Assembly: GCA_951799445.1 (NCBI GenBank)
Contig: OX637288.1
Coordinates: forward strand, 13,518,501-13,582,500
Reading direction: 5' to 3'
DNA: 64,000 nt
DNA from: Pseudisothecium myosuroides
Taxonomy: Eukaryota > Streptophyta > Bryopsida > Hypnales > Lembophyllaceae
A model generated the notes under the pieces. It was not told where the DNA came from. It made no database searches and saw only the letters and a list, made by a program, of their open reading frames with translations. How positions within the stretch are numbered: position 1 is the stretch's first letter; each line of letters begins with the position of its first letter. Shown one piece after another: positions 1 through 11,340 of the stretch. The position numbers and the translations under genes were made by a program.

Positions 1-3000
1 ATTTGAGTTGTGCAGGTACGTAGCAACCATCAATACACATATATTTTTTTCAAAAAATAACAAGAAATGTTGTTGAATTTACACTTTAGATCGCTTATTG
101 TAGTCAAAATCATGTGCTTGTATGACTTTCAACTTTTGGGGTTACGTTAACAAGATTATTGAGAGTATGTTTAGAGAATTTTATAGACCAATTGGATCTT
201 CCTATCATGACTGCCCCAAATTGCCCATAACTAAAAAAACGTTCTTTTCATGCATAATTTTATAACCGCAACTTGGATTGTTGTGAAATATTCTAGGCAT
301 CAAAACTAATATTAAAACAAACCTCTAGTAAAAAGCACAAAAGTTCAATAATTATTGCACCAAAAAGGCTTGCCTCAAAGTGGAAAATAGTCTAAAATCA
401 TGTCTTAAGGCTTTAAAACATAACTTATTTAAATACATCCTACCAAAATTTTACAATCAAAAACCCCATCACTTGCAAGTTCATTGGCCTTAAATGTGAA
501 AAGGCAAATTTCTCTAGCCTTCCTAAAGGTGAAGTTTGTTTTTAACATTTTTTAGAAGAAAAAAAGTACTTCCAAAATTTAGACAATTTAGACAATATGT
601 TGAAAAATGGGTTGAGGATTTATGTAAATTTTTTTAACCAAACAAACTTTTATATTCATAATTGAAAAAATTTATAAAACAGAAGATAGTACTTGATAAA
701 AGAAACACTTAGAAATTGCTAATAATTTTTGTAAAAAGTTAAGAGATGTTCATCAAATAGTGCAAATGCCCTAGTAAATAATATATATGCTATCTTTGTG
801 TTTTTATTTGAAAATTTAAAAATTGAGTTCAGAAAATAATTTTATGTGTTTCTTCTACATTCATTGCCTCATCAAAAGAAGCTCTTCATAACTTTCACCT
901 CATTATTTGGAATTGAATGGTTTAAATAATTTTGAATAAATATCAATCTATACAATCAAATGGCCATTTTTGTTTTAAAATATATTTTTAGCTTGCCCAT
1001 TTTGACATTGAAATAAAAAAACTACTTGTAACCTTTGCACTATTTATTGGAATGATATGAAATGAAACTTCGCATATAGATTAGGATGATTGACATCCAT
1101 CCTAAAAATTTCATGTCAAAAATTCAAATTATGATGTTAGTAGAGCCTATCTTAGTTCTCTGAAAACACAAAGTGGACTCCTTAGTCCTTTAGGGGTTAA
1201 ATTCTTCTTCTAAGTAGCATTTTATAATATATATATTTATAATTTGGAAATTCAGACTATCCTTGGTCTTGAAGGAATTAACTCATATTATGTTGATTCT
1301 AGGAATTTTTATATAATTAGGTAGACAATAACATCAATTTCTGCAATTTTTTGGGTATAAGATTTTGTTTTAATTTGAGTTGAACTCACTAAGAACATTT
1401 GTATGGTCTTCTCTGTTGAGATGAGAAGATGTAGTAGGTAGAGCCATGGATTGTGACTTATATTCTAGCTCTACAATCGTGTAATTGTTTGTTCACTGCA
1501 TTTTTCAAGAACTTTGTAGTTGTAATGGCATGATTTTTGACATACTTCCTTTGAGAGATAAAAATTGCAGTGAAGCCAAAAATGCAACAAACTTCTATAT
1601 TTGGACCAACGAACATCACAATAACATTCATACTGATTATACAAGATGTATACAATCAAAAAATGAAAGTCTATGAAAGTCTAGTGTTATTTTTTGGACA
1701 CCTAGAGATGATACTTTGAAAATTTATAATTTATTCATATGCTATTCAATTAATGCATCCCCAAGTGCATTAGAATTCTCTTTTAGTTGCCAATGAAATC
1801 CCATAAAAACAATTTAAGTTAGTAATAGTATCTATGCTCAATTGTAATCAGTGAAGATTATTGTTGCATATAATTTATATCATATTAGATTGACAAACTC
1901 ATTGTCATGTGTTAATTTGTGACATCAAGAATGGAAAGATTTTATATATGGTGCTTAAAGTCTAAGTCACATAAAATGTTGCATTTTCATTACAATGTGC
2001 AACAATGTGCAATAAATCAAGCGTGTATTTAAGATCTTCTTTTAAAGATGTTGCATTGAATCCAAACAATTTTTCAACCAATAAAATATGGCTATGATCA
2101 AGTGTCCCATTCAAAAAATTGAAATCCTCATATGGTTTCAATTGAAATTCTCATACATCATTTATAGACAATATAATCTTCCTAGTTATTATAAACATAT
2201 TAATTTTGGATATGTCTCATTTCAATATTTTGAAATTTCTTTGTTTATTTATAGAAAGTTTCCAAAAAATATTAAGCTTATGGCAGTAAAATTAAAGGGA
2301 ACTAAAAGATCATTTTGGATTGAAGGGAGTAGTAATTAACAGGATAATGAATGTAAAATTTGAAATCAAATAACATGCCAAATTCATTTATAGATTTGAA
2401 TTTTCTTCAAATTCAAAACATTGTTGAAGTATATCCTCTAAAATTTTTGAAGTGAAGATTCCAACCAATTGCAAGATTGTAATATTTAACCTCAAAAATC
2501 AAGTTTTAGCTAGGAAAACTTTCCAATGGCTCAATTTTGTCTTTCAATTTTTTCAAGAAAAGGTACAAGTATCTTACAACTTGAGCAAGTTTATGATATT
2601 ATGAAATATTGAGTTAAGAATCTTTAGAAAAACAAGTTAAGAAACTCTTATTGTTTTAAAAAAAGAACAAAATTGTACTTTTATATTTCTAAACCTAAAC
2701 AAAAGAAAACAAATTAAAGCAATATTCATTTAAAATAAGCATGCTTTCTATTATTAAATTATAAAAAAATTAGCCCTTGTTGCTAGTCAGAAGAGGATTT
2801 TACATTCTTTTGAAATATGTTTTTTGACATTTTAAGAATAATTAAAAAAATATCCCAACTCCTAAAAATGGTACACCCAAAATCTTGGCTTTATTTCTTG
2901 CCAACAAGGAGCTTTTTGGTGAGATATTACCCTTCTAATGATTTTAAGAGATGACAAGTGACAGTTCATTGATGAATACATCATTCATCGATTTATTGAT

Positions 3001-3055
3001 CGATGAATGAAAGTCTATACTAGATGAAAAAACTTGAAATGAGATTCTATTGCTT
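1..3055. other. AT-rich intergenic stretch, no gene seen
   Basis: No reading frame here looks like a protein: the open frames are short, AT-driven and lack recognisable motifs. Two small structures stand out. Near 1186-1202 there is a TCCTTTAGGGGTTAA end like those of the TTAA-flanked MITE families seen later in the window, without a clear partner end. Around 2980-3012 a short inverted repeat is built on ATTCATCGAT. Nothing else is supported. Confidence 0.6.
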
Positions 3056-3745
3056 CTAGTGTGCCTTGTGTTGGTGCCACAATATATAATAAAATAAAAA
3101 TAATTTTCTAATTATAAAAACTTCAAATTTCAATAACTTTCACACCGTAGGTTCAAACACCATGAAACAAAGCTTGCGCATCCCTCTTCACAAAAGAGCT
3201 TTCTGACATTATCAAGAATACAACTAGAGACGACGATTTTGAAAATTTCACTGTAACAAATAAAACAAACAAAACAAAAAATCTAATTTAATGAATGGAC
3301 TAGTGTGCCTTGTGCTGTTACAACAATATAATAAATTAAAATTAAAAATAATTTTTTAATTTTAATTCATAAAAACTTTTTAATAACTCTTACATTGTAG
3401 GTCTAAATGGCACAAAACAAAGCCCGTGCCCTCCTGGCAAAGAGCTTTCCAACAATACCAAGAACTTGATTAAGGGATATACAATTTTAGAGATCTTATT
3501 GTAACAAACAAACAAAATAAAACAACATAATTTAATGTTTGGATTGTGTCTTGTGCCAAAATAAAAGTAACAAATAATTTCTAATTTTGGCATCGAGGAG
3601 GGGTGCATGGGCTTTGTTTTAAGGCGTTCCGACCTATGTTGTGAAAGTTATTCAACTTCAAATTTTTTTATTATGAATTAAAAAATTATAGAAAATTACT
3701 TCTACTTTTGTTTTGGTTGTCACAACGACATAGGGCACACTAGTA
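3056..3745. repeat. Cluster of direct and inverted repeat units with CTAGTGTGCC ends
   Basis: Two units in the same orientation start near 3058 and 3301; both begin with TAGTGTGCCTTGTG and contain a later AAACAAAGC block. A third unit near 3600-3743 is the reverse complement and ends in GGGCACACTAG, so the block is bounded by CTAGTGTGCC and GGCACACTAG. A fourth diverged inverted unit continues to about 3990. The arrangement looks like a decayed foldback or MITE cluster. No protein is encoded and the superfamily is not clear. Confidence 0.5.
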
Positions 3746-4762
3746 ACTTTGAAATTCAAAATATTTCACACTGGAAATGAGGTTGTTTGATTTTTTTTTT
3801 TGTTGCAGTGAAGATCTTTGGAACTGTGTGTCCCCCAATTGTGTTCTTGATAGTGTTGGAAAGCTCTGTGCCAAGAGGGGTGCACAGGCCTTGTTTCGTG
3901 ACATTTGGACCTACAGTGTGAAACTTATTAAATTTCGAAATAAGAAAATTACTTTTAATTTTATTTTGGCTGTGGCAACGGTACAGGCTAGTCTCTACTG
4001 TAGATTACTGTATGGTACACAGGAATTCTGGCCATCCTGCGTTGCAACAGTGTTTTCGTGAGGACTCGTTCCTGGCGTTTTTCTTACGCAAGGGTTCAAG
4101 CATTTCTCAGTCCAGACGTTGAACCTAGACCAGGAGCTCTGCGAGACTTGTGAGGAAGTGGAAGTCGTGTCGACGAGCTATTGTTGCGAGATCATTCTGA
4201 GAGCCGTCGGGGGAAACTTGTGCCTCTTTGAAGAAATTTCTGTCGCATGAGGTGAGTGCCTTGCGTTTTCTACCTACTTTTCATCACTCAGCGTTCTTGA
4301 AATCAATGTTGTGTTTCCTTATTCGTGTCAGGTGGAGACACCTTACTCAAACGAAATCGACAGTGTTGTTGCTGGTGAGCGTAGGAGTATTGTTAGACTT
4401 GATCAATTTCTTGGTGGTAGAGGAAAGAAGAGTCCAGCGCACCAAAGATTTCGTTGCTTTTGGATACCGCCGGTTTCGATTAAATGCGCGGGCAGTATTC
4501 CAATTCTTTGGCATGAATCCGTACGTGTCTGTCCTAGATTTCAGATCTTCATGTACATCTGTGTTACAAATTTGGGAGCCGATTTTGTGCCAATTTAACG
4601 GAATAGACTATCGTTTGCAAAAGTTCCGCAGTTTTGGCGTAGATGATTGAAAACCGTTTCAGATATTTTGGTGGTGGTGTACATCGTTTTTAGCATTGTG
4701 TTACAGTTGTATAAGATTTGAGGAGGCTATATTGGGAGTCCCTTCGTTTGGACTGCACTGCA

Positions 4763-4770
4763 TATATATA
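4763..4770 (+). promoter_or_regulatory. TATATATA box
   Basis: A clean TATATATA followed by GAGGGAGCG sits in the only non-AT-rich stretch upstream of the TNL coding exons. It is a plausible core promoter for a plus-strand transcript. It lies about 2.5 kb before the proposed TNL start codon, so the leader would have to contain introns. This is position and sequence evidence only. Confidence 0.3.
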
Positions 4771-5564
4771 GAGGGAGCGTGATCGATGTAAGTTCTGGAG
4801 GCCCCAGCTAGCTTCATGTTTGCAGAGGCATCATATCCCAGATCTCATACATGTACCTGTATATTGTACCGTATCAATATTCCGTTTTAGACATCCGTAT
4901 TTCATATATCATACCGTATCAGGGGGCCCCGTCTAGTTTGTCGCCATTTCACCATGTTCCGAGTTCCTCGTGTCTCGCTTGTAGCTTGGAGTTTTTGTTC
5001 TGTTGGGATTCTATCCATATGTAGCTCTGAGCTTAGTTCTGTGCAGGAGGGTTTGTATTGCACCAAGGTTTTTGCCGACCTTTTCGTCGGTATGAGCGTG
5101 TCGGCTTCAAGAGATTGCGTGTATTTCTTTCTGGGATTTGAAGGTCGCGCTCATTAGTGCTTGCTCACACTTTATTGCACCGGATTTGTGGATATGCTGG
5201 ATGTTCCTTGTTCGATGCGTAGGGTTTGACCTGACGCAGTTCTATCTGAAGTCGGCATTGTGTGTCCGATCTTTACTGTAGTCACTGGTGCGGATTCTTA
5301 ACCCTAATCAGAGTATTATTGTACTTTTGTGTCATTTTGATGTCCACAGATATGATAAGGGTTGTGACTTGTGAGCCTCGTAAAAAGTCTTGCAGCGACA
5401 GGATTACTGACTGACGAACAAAATCGTTTGTTGATTTTTCATTTTTGTATTGCGTTAATGATCTGCTCAACCTGTGTGTCTCCTTGATAACATTTTGGAA
5501 GAGTCTGTTTAGAAGCTGAATTTACACATACAAAGATTCTTTTTTTTGTAACCCTGGTTGAGCT

Positions 5565-5815
5565 CGTCATCCTTTGCCAAGTGTGCTAGTCATTTTGCTT
5601 GTCAAGTTGGTTGCTTGATTGGTAGGTGTGACTTTGTGGAGCATCCATCAGCATATGATTTTATTGAGCAGATTTGCCATTAAAATCCATGTGATTAGTG
5701 TTTTCGTATCTGTAGTGCAGTTCATTGGAATAGCCTGTGAATTAAGGTTTCTGGTGTCTATATCTATATCTAGATGTGCAGATCTAGAAGGAATGATGTG
5801 TGAAACATTCAGTAG
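5565..5815 (+). repeat. Direct repeat copy 1 in TNL leader
   Basis: This segment and 6508-6760 align by eye along their whole length. Both contain GTTGGTTGC, TGATTGG, a GCAT(C)CATC(C)A block, TGCAGTT and GATGTGT near the end. They look like a diverged tandem duplication of roughly 250 bp, about 940 bp apart. The function is unknown. A duplicated untranslated exon is one possibility. Confidence 0.5.
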
Positions 5816-6507
5816 CTAACTCTTGCACCGCTATTTTTGGCAAAATGTTCGATGGATTCATGAATCATGTTCTTGTTTCAGGTACGGTGATGCTTTTGGA
5901 TGGGCTCAGTCCTGGGACTTTCTTGGTTGATCATTGTCGTAATGGTTAAGATCATGTTACCGCTGTTTCAAATCCGTGCTTGAACCTCCAGTAAAGGCTT
6001 GCCAAGACCTGTAGGGTATCGATCCCTACCTCTTCATTGAAACAGGGTTCGGCATTTCACTTTGAATAACAAATTCAGTCCCAATGATGGAGAAGGCAAT
6101 TTCGAGGCTGGTAGCGCTTCAGCTCATCTCAGGTTTACCAGAAAACAAAATCTTATGTTTCGATCTGTTTTCTGTTAGCTTTTTTATTGCCTTTTAGTCT
6201 GGTTTTCGAAGACTCTATTCTTAACTATATAACTTACCAACAATGTGTGTATGAATTGGCGAATTCCATTGATTGCATTGTAGAAAGTGGGGTTCAGACG
6301 GGATCAAATTCTTTATCACCAGAATCAATGTAGAACATTGCTCTTGCTGGTCAGAGTAAATAGAAATGGACCAACGATGGTTTGTATAAAACTGCTGCAA
6401 TAATTTGAGATCCCAATTGGAGCCTTTGTTTCTTTAGGGTGCAGCCATGGGCACACATAGAAAGATTGGAAAACATTTCAAATAGAGCAAAATGAAATGG
6501 TTAATCT

Positions 6508-6760
6508 TGCCATCCCTTGCCATGTCATTCTGCTTGAGAAGTTGGTTGCCTGATTGGGAAGGTGAGGCTTTTTGCATCATCCACCAGTAAATGTTATAAT
6601 TAAACAAATTTGCTCAAGTTCTTATACTACTAGTCTGTGTTTTCTTATCAAGGGGTGCAATGCAGTTTAGTACTTCCAGAAGATTAAGAATTTGGTTTTT
6701 GATGTCTCTAGGTATGCATATCAACAAGGAGTGATGTGTAGAACATGCATTTGTTGACTA
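6508..6760 (+). repeat. Direct repeat copy 2 in TNL leader
   Basis: Second copy of the segment at 5565-5815. Order of matching blocks is conserved, with many substitutions and small gaps. No frame is conserved between the two copies, which argues against a duplicated coding exon. Confidence 0.5.
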
Positions 6761-8503
6761 TGTTTGGGTTGTTGATATGGTCTTAATGCTCACACGATCT
6801 ATATTGTTGTGAGTTATGTAGAGAGCTCACGAGGAGTTTTGATTCTCGGATCAAGGGTGGTAGATGTTATTGCCATTTGATCTATGGGATACATTCATGC
6901 ATTTTTCAACAGCTCTATAAGAAGTGATTCCAGGAAGGACTACCTTTCTTGCAACACACAGCAACTGTATTAGGCTTGTATCTTGGAACTCCACATTGAC
7001 ATTGTGAAGGCTACCACTTGCTAAGAAGAATCAAGTTGGCATTTTATGCTGCAAGTACTCAAGCCATGTAAACATCTTTATCAATTATCTCAAATATTGC
7101 GTTGACATGAATTCCTCTAGATTCTAGAATTTGAAGGTTGCAAGAATAGTGACTTGTTTGGGTGGGTGAATTACAAACTAATATATTTTGTTAAAATTGC
7201 AAAATCCTTTTTCATTACTTCCAATCATTGGTGTATATTTCAGTTTTGTAGTGACAAGCATGACCAATGGTATGGAGTGTGACTCAAGTGATGCAAAGCA
7301 ATTGTGTGAAAGTGATGCAAGGCTTGCCAAGAGATTGTGTGCATCCCAAGGTATGGTCAGTTTTACTCTTGATCTCACTAGTAACTTATTCTTTTCTTAT
7401 TGAATTCTTCAGTACCGTTGTTTGCAATTTCATAATGCTCACCTTTGGATGTGGTTGAGGACATTAGGGGAGGCAACCCATTCTAGATTAGCACCCCATT
7501 CATGCTATGTAAACTATTCTCTTTCCGTGAAGGAAGAGTTGAATAGAGATGAATAGTGATGAATTATGGTGTGGTCCCCGATGCAATTGTGGCACATTTT
7601 GATTGCCTACAAGACTCTCAATATTGCAACCACCTCTTGGTCAATTTTGTTTTTAGCCCATGGTTGGAAATAGCAAGCCCTGTATCACCAGTATAGGAGG
7701 AACAAAATCTTCCGTTGAAAAATTCATAGTAATTATGTTTTGAGAAATAAAAATCTAGAAAATTATAGAAACCTTCCAAACTCTATTTTTGTACACAAGA
7801 AAATTTCTCCAATGAAGAAACCTGCCTTGTAGATATGTGTGATTGTTTAAGTGGTTAGAAATGGGTTGTTTCCCCTATAAATTTGGTTTAATTTGGATAT
7901 GTTGATTTCTAAACTAAATTGATCACTGGTTGGTTGTTGTGTAGATGAATTTGGAAACTATGATGTTTTTATAAGTCATAGAGGCCCGGACAAAAAGACG
8001 GGTTTTGTGGGGTATTTATATGATGCGTTGAAAAGAGTTGGGTTGCATCCCTTTTTGGATTGCATATCCATTGGTAGAGGCCAAGATTCTTGGACATGCA
8101 TTGACCATGCTATCTAGACTACACCCCTAGCCCTAGTCATCTTTTCTAAGAGTTTTGCACAATTGGAGTGGTGTTTGAAAGAATTACATGCAATGTTGAA
8201 TTCTCCTTCAATGAAGGTCTTACCCATCTTCTACAAAGTTCAGCCAAGTGAAGTGAAGTATCCAGATGAAGGTCAGCTAGCTAATGAATTTAAAAAGTTG
8301 ACAGAGAGGCATGATAAGGCTCTCTTGGAAGAGTGGAGGGTGGATTTGAAAAGAGCTTCAAAGTTGAATGGTTGGGAGCACAAAGTGGGAGATATGAGGT
8401 AAATATGTGGTTTAGTACTATTTGTTATGAAGAATTTTGTGGATGAATTTGTCATTGCCATTGTAGTGAGTGCTAATGAAATTTTTTATAATTTTGTTTG
8501 CAG

Positions 8504-9623
8504 GCTAGAAAAGGACTTGATTTCGGAGGTGGTTGGAAAGATCTTTGAATTGGCAAATAAGCCCCTTCCCATGGATGTAGGTGATCATATAGTGGGTGTA
8601 AAACAAGTTGTTGAGAAACTCATTCAAACCCTTGATGAGAAGAAAGTGTTGATGTTGGGATTGTGGGGAATGGGTGGAATAGGGAAGTCCACTTTGGCTC
8701 GGGAGTTATACAACCAATTGGGGCAAAGATTTGATGCGAGGTGTTATGTGGAAGATGTGGCTGAGAAGGTGAATCAAGGTGGTGTGACAATTGTCCAAAA
8801 TCATATTATCAAGGCCTTGTGTGAGATTGATTCAATACATAATATTGAAAACAAATTTAGTGGGAAGGTTATTCTTGAAGAAAGGTTATCTACAAAATGC
8901 ATTCTTGTGGTTTTGGATGATGTCCGTGACGATGATGAGATGGATTATTTGATGTCCCGCAAAATGCTCAAGGGAAGTAGCATGTGCATTGTCACTTCTC
9001 GCAATCGACGCGTATTTGAGAAGTCCACTTCATTTCATTTCAAACATGAGGTTCATACTCATGATGTTCGAATCTTGAGTGACCTTGATTCTCGAAGTGT
9101 ATTTGCTTGTCATACATTTGGAGGTGATTGGAAAGTACCTCCAAGATTTGAAGGTCTTGTTGGACGTGTTAGTATGGCATGTGGTGGAGTTCCATTGGTG
9201 TTGAAAGTTTGTGGATCTCTTTTAAGAGATGAGGAGGATGTGAAGTTTTGGGAGGAAGTTTTGAAGAAGTTAAATTGTGGCACTATAATGGATGAGAAGA
9301 AGATATTTGAATGTCTTCGGATCAGCTATGATTCTCTTCCTAAAGAACATCAAGAAATGTTTTTGGATATTGCATGTGCATTGTTGGGACAATCAATGGA
9401 GCTAGCTAAACTTGTTTGGATATCCCAAGGTTGGTCTGCATTTTTGGGTGTCCGGAGCCTTGTGGAGAAGGCCTTGATTAGAATAGATGTGGATGGTGCC
9501 TTTGGCATGCATGACCACTTGCGTGACATGGGCCGTGCAATTGCCAGGCAAGAAAGCCCAAATGTGGGTATTTGCAATCGCTTATGGGGTTCTGAATCCT
9601 TGGCATTGTTGAACAAGAATGAG
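8504..9623 (+). CDS. NB-ARC exon of the TNL gene
   Basis: This exon has an uninterrupted frame encoding a complete NB-ARC nucleotide switch. In order are the P-loop GMGGIGKST (about residue 237 of the joined protein), kinase-2 ILVVLDDV, an RNBS-B-like CIVTSRNRR, CGGVPLVLK in place of the usual GLPL, a TIR-class FLDIAC and MHDHLRDMGR at the MHD position. The acceptor TTTGCAG at 8503 and donor GAG|GTATGC at 9624 define the exon. The frame is intact here, so this domain has not decayed like the flanking ones. The MHDHLRDMGR form is a mild hint of a non-angiosperm plant (inference). Confidence 0.88.
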
Positions 9624-9926
9624 GTATGCTTGTTAACCATAGAACTTTTGTTTCATCAATCTTTTGAATACGGTATTAGAGTGTAGTTTTTTTTGCGACA
9701 TATTAGAAAGAGATGTTGAAAAAAGTTTAGGAGATAGGTTATCTTTTGTTGATTTTGGGGGATCTAGAATTTGTTTTGTTTGTAGTCTTCTTATAATTTT
9801 AGTAATTGGGGCATGCAATATATGGAGTATTGTTTTTGAGTTTACCTTTGCCCAATTTGATCAAGAGAAATCTGTCTTTTGAAGCTTTGAAGTTTATTTC
9901 ATTCTTTGGTTGGTTGGTTTGTGCAG

Positions 9927-11219
9927 CCACTACCAGATACTCTTCAAACTTTGATCCTTCCGTGGAATGTTAGAATTTGTGTTGACCTTTCTATCATGAA
10001 AGGTTTGCGTATATTCAAATGTAATGGTGACAACTTTTTGATGTCACCACTTCCAAAAACTTTGTGTTGGCTTGATTGCAACAAATATTTGCATACAGGA
10101 TTGAGACCTTTTCCAGAGGCACTTGAAAACAATGAATTGGTGATATTGTTTTGGAGGGATGACTTAATAGAGAGATTGCCTGAATCTTTTGGAAATTTGA
10201 GGAAGTTGGAAGTGTTGAGTCTATGTTATCTCTATCTTGTAGAGCTACCAGATTCATTTGGAGACCTCCAAAATTTGAAAAACTTGGATCTCGAAGGAAG
10301 TGAAATCCAAAGTTTACCCGAATCTCTTGGATTGTTGAGCAATTTGGAAGTGCTGAATCTACGGTATTGTGTTGATCTCGTAGAGCTACCAGATTCATTT
10401 GGAAGCCTCCAAAATTTGAAAAACTTAGATCTCGAAGGAAGTGGAGTCCAAAGTTTATCCAAATCTTTTGGATTGTTGAAGAACTTGGGAGTGTTGAATC
10501 TATGGTATTGTATTAAGCTCGTGGAGCTACCAGATTCATTTGGAGACCTCCAAAATTTGAGAAACTTGGATATTGGAACAAGTGGAATCCAAAGTTTACC
10601 CAAATCTTTTGAAAAATTGAGCAATTTGCAAACGTTGAATCTACAACGATGTTGCAAGGTTGAGAATCTATCAAATTTGTTTCATGGCCTCCAAAATTTG
10701 AAAGAGTTGGATCTTAGAAGAAGTGAAATCCAAAGTTTACCATATTCTTTTGGATCATTGAGGAATTTAGAATTCTTGAATCTAAGATATTGTGGTGGGC
10801 TCATGGAGCTACCAAATTCGCTTGGAGGCCTCCAAAATTTGAAAAGCTTGGATTTCGAAGGAAGTGGAATCCAAAGTTTACCCAAATCTTTTGGATTGTT
10901 GAGCAACTTAAAAGTGTTGAATCTATGGTGTTGTGGTGCGCTCATAAAGCTGCCAGATTCATTTGCAGGCCTCCAAAATTTAAAAGAGTTGGATCTTGGA
11001 GGAAGTGGAATTCAAAGTTTACCCAAGTCTTTTGGAAAGTTGAGCAACTTGGAAGTGTTGAGTTTATGTTATTGCCTTTATCTTGTAGAGCTACCAGATT
11101 CATTTGGAGACCTCCAAAATTTGAAAAACTTGGATCTTAGAGGAAGTGGAATCCAAAGTTTACCTGAATCTTTTGGAAAGTTGAGCAACTTGGCAAAGTT
11201 GAATTTAAGGAAGTGTTGA
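9927..11219 (+). CDS. LRR exon of the TNL gene
   Basis: After the acceptor TTTGTGCAG this exon encodes 430 residues of plant-type leucine-rich repeats. A short non-repeated start (PLPDTLQTLILPWNV) is followed by alternating repeats of the LPDSFG.LQNL..LDL.GS and IQSLP.SFG.LSNL..LNL..C types. LRRs usually form the ligand or effector recognition surface. The frame ends in TGA at 11217-11219 because the next repeat unit has lost one base. LRR-like sequence continues to about 11,340 in other frames, so the natural protein was longer. Confidence 0.85.
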   Translation, partial: PLPDTLQTLILPWNVRICVDLSIMKGLRIFKCNGDNFLMSPLPKTLCWLDCNKYLHTGLRPFPEALENNELVILFWRDDLIERLPESFGNLRKLEVLSLCYLYLVELPDSFGDLQNLKNLDLEGSEIQSLPESLGLLSNLEVLNLRYCVDLVELPDSFGSLQNLKNLDLEGSGVQSLSKSFGLLKNLGVLNLWYCIKLVELPDSFGDLQNLRNLDIGTSGIQSLPKSFEKLSNLQTLNLQRCCKVENLSNLFHGLQNLKELDLRRSEIQSLPYSFGSLRNLEFLNLRYCGGLMELPNSLGGLQNLKSLDFEGSGIQSLPKSFGLLSNLKVLNLWCCGALIKLPDSFAGLQNLKELDLGGSGIQSLPKSFGKLSNLEVLSLCYCLYLVELPDSFGDLQNLKNLDLRGSGIQSLPESFGKLSNLAKLNLRKC

Positions 11220-11228
11220 GGCTTGAAA
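10242..11228 (+). repeat. 141-bp tandem repeats in the LRR exon
   Basis: The block GAGCTACC or a close variant recurs at 10242, 10383, 10524, about 10665, 10806, 10947 and 11088. That is an exact 141-bp period (47 residues, two LRRs). The next copy appears at about 11228, one base early, which is the 1-bp deletion that truncates the frame. Several units are very similar at the nucleotide level, which implies recent tandem duplication or gene conversion; the fourth unit is the most diverged. Confidence 0.85.
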
Positions 11229-11340
11229 AGCTACCAAATTCTTTCGCAAGCCTACAGAATTTGAACCCCTTGGTTCTCTGAGGATGTGGAATCCAAAATT
11301 AGCTCACAATTTTGTGGAACTTGAGGCTATTATGTTGTTC
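11220..11340 (+). pseudogene. Out-of-frame LRR remnant
   Basis: Directly after the TGA, a shifted frame reads LEKLPNSFASLQNL and then LVL, followed by GCGIQN after a further stop. This is the eighth LRR double unit, now unreadable because of the 1-bp loss and later stops. It shows that the original LRR array continued past the present stop. Confidence 0.7.

Larger units (their letters stand above)
4060..7259 (+). other. Probable non-coding leader region of the TNL locus
   Basis: Base composition is visibly less AT-rich than the flanks. Several splice-like junctions can be seen, for example ATGAG|GTGAGT near 4249, GCTG|GTGAGC near 4373 and TCTCAG|GTTTACC near 6130. No long conserved coding frame is present. 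A small hydrophobic frame from an ATG at 4954 (67 codons) and a frame of about 140 codons around 4228-4650 have no recognisable motif. The simplest reading is 5' untranslated exons and introns of the TNL gene that follows, but a separate non-coding transcript is also possible. Confidence in the link to the TNL gene is low. Confidence 0.3.
7260..11219 (+). pseudogene. TIR-NB-ARC-LRR (TNL) immune receptor, interrupted copy
   Basis: Proposed exons are 7260-7350 (start), 7945-8398 (TIR), 8504-9623 (NB-ARC) and 9927-11219 (LRR). All introns are GT-AG, the phases 1/2/0 join without a shift, and the total is 986 codons with the stop. The TIR domain opens with NYDVFISHRGPD and ends near SFAQLEWCLKEL. 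NB-ARC follows with P-loop, kinase-2, GLPL-like and MHD motifs, then seven tandem double LRR units. Such proteins are intracellular receptors that sense pathogen effectors; the TIR domain signals by NAD cleavage (family knowledge). Two defects are visible. An in-frame TAG at 8115-8117 falls where the family usually has Gln (AI-Q-TTPLALVIF), one C-to-T change away. A 1-bp deletion near 11220 ends the LRR frame, and no post-LRR domain follows. The start ATG was chosen because its exon ends in phase 1, as the TIR exon needs; an upstream first exon is possible. Confidence 0.8.

Noticed and set aside
4228..4650. 140-codon plus-strand frame as a protein gene
   Set aside because: No motif, and splice-like sites fall inside it; more probably part of a non-coding leader.
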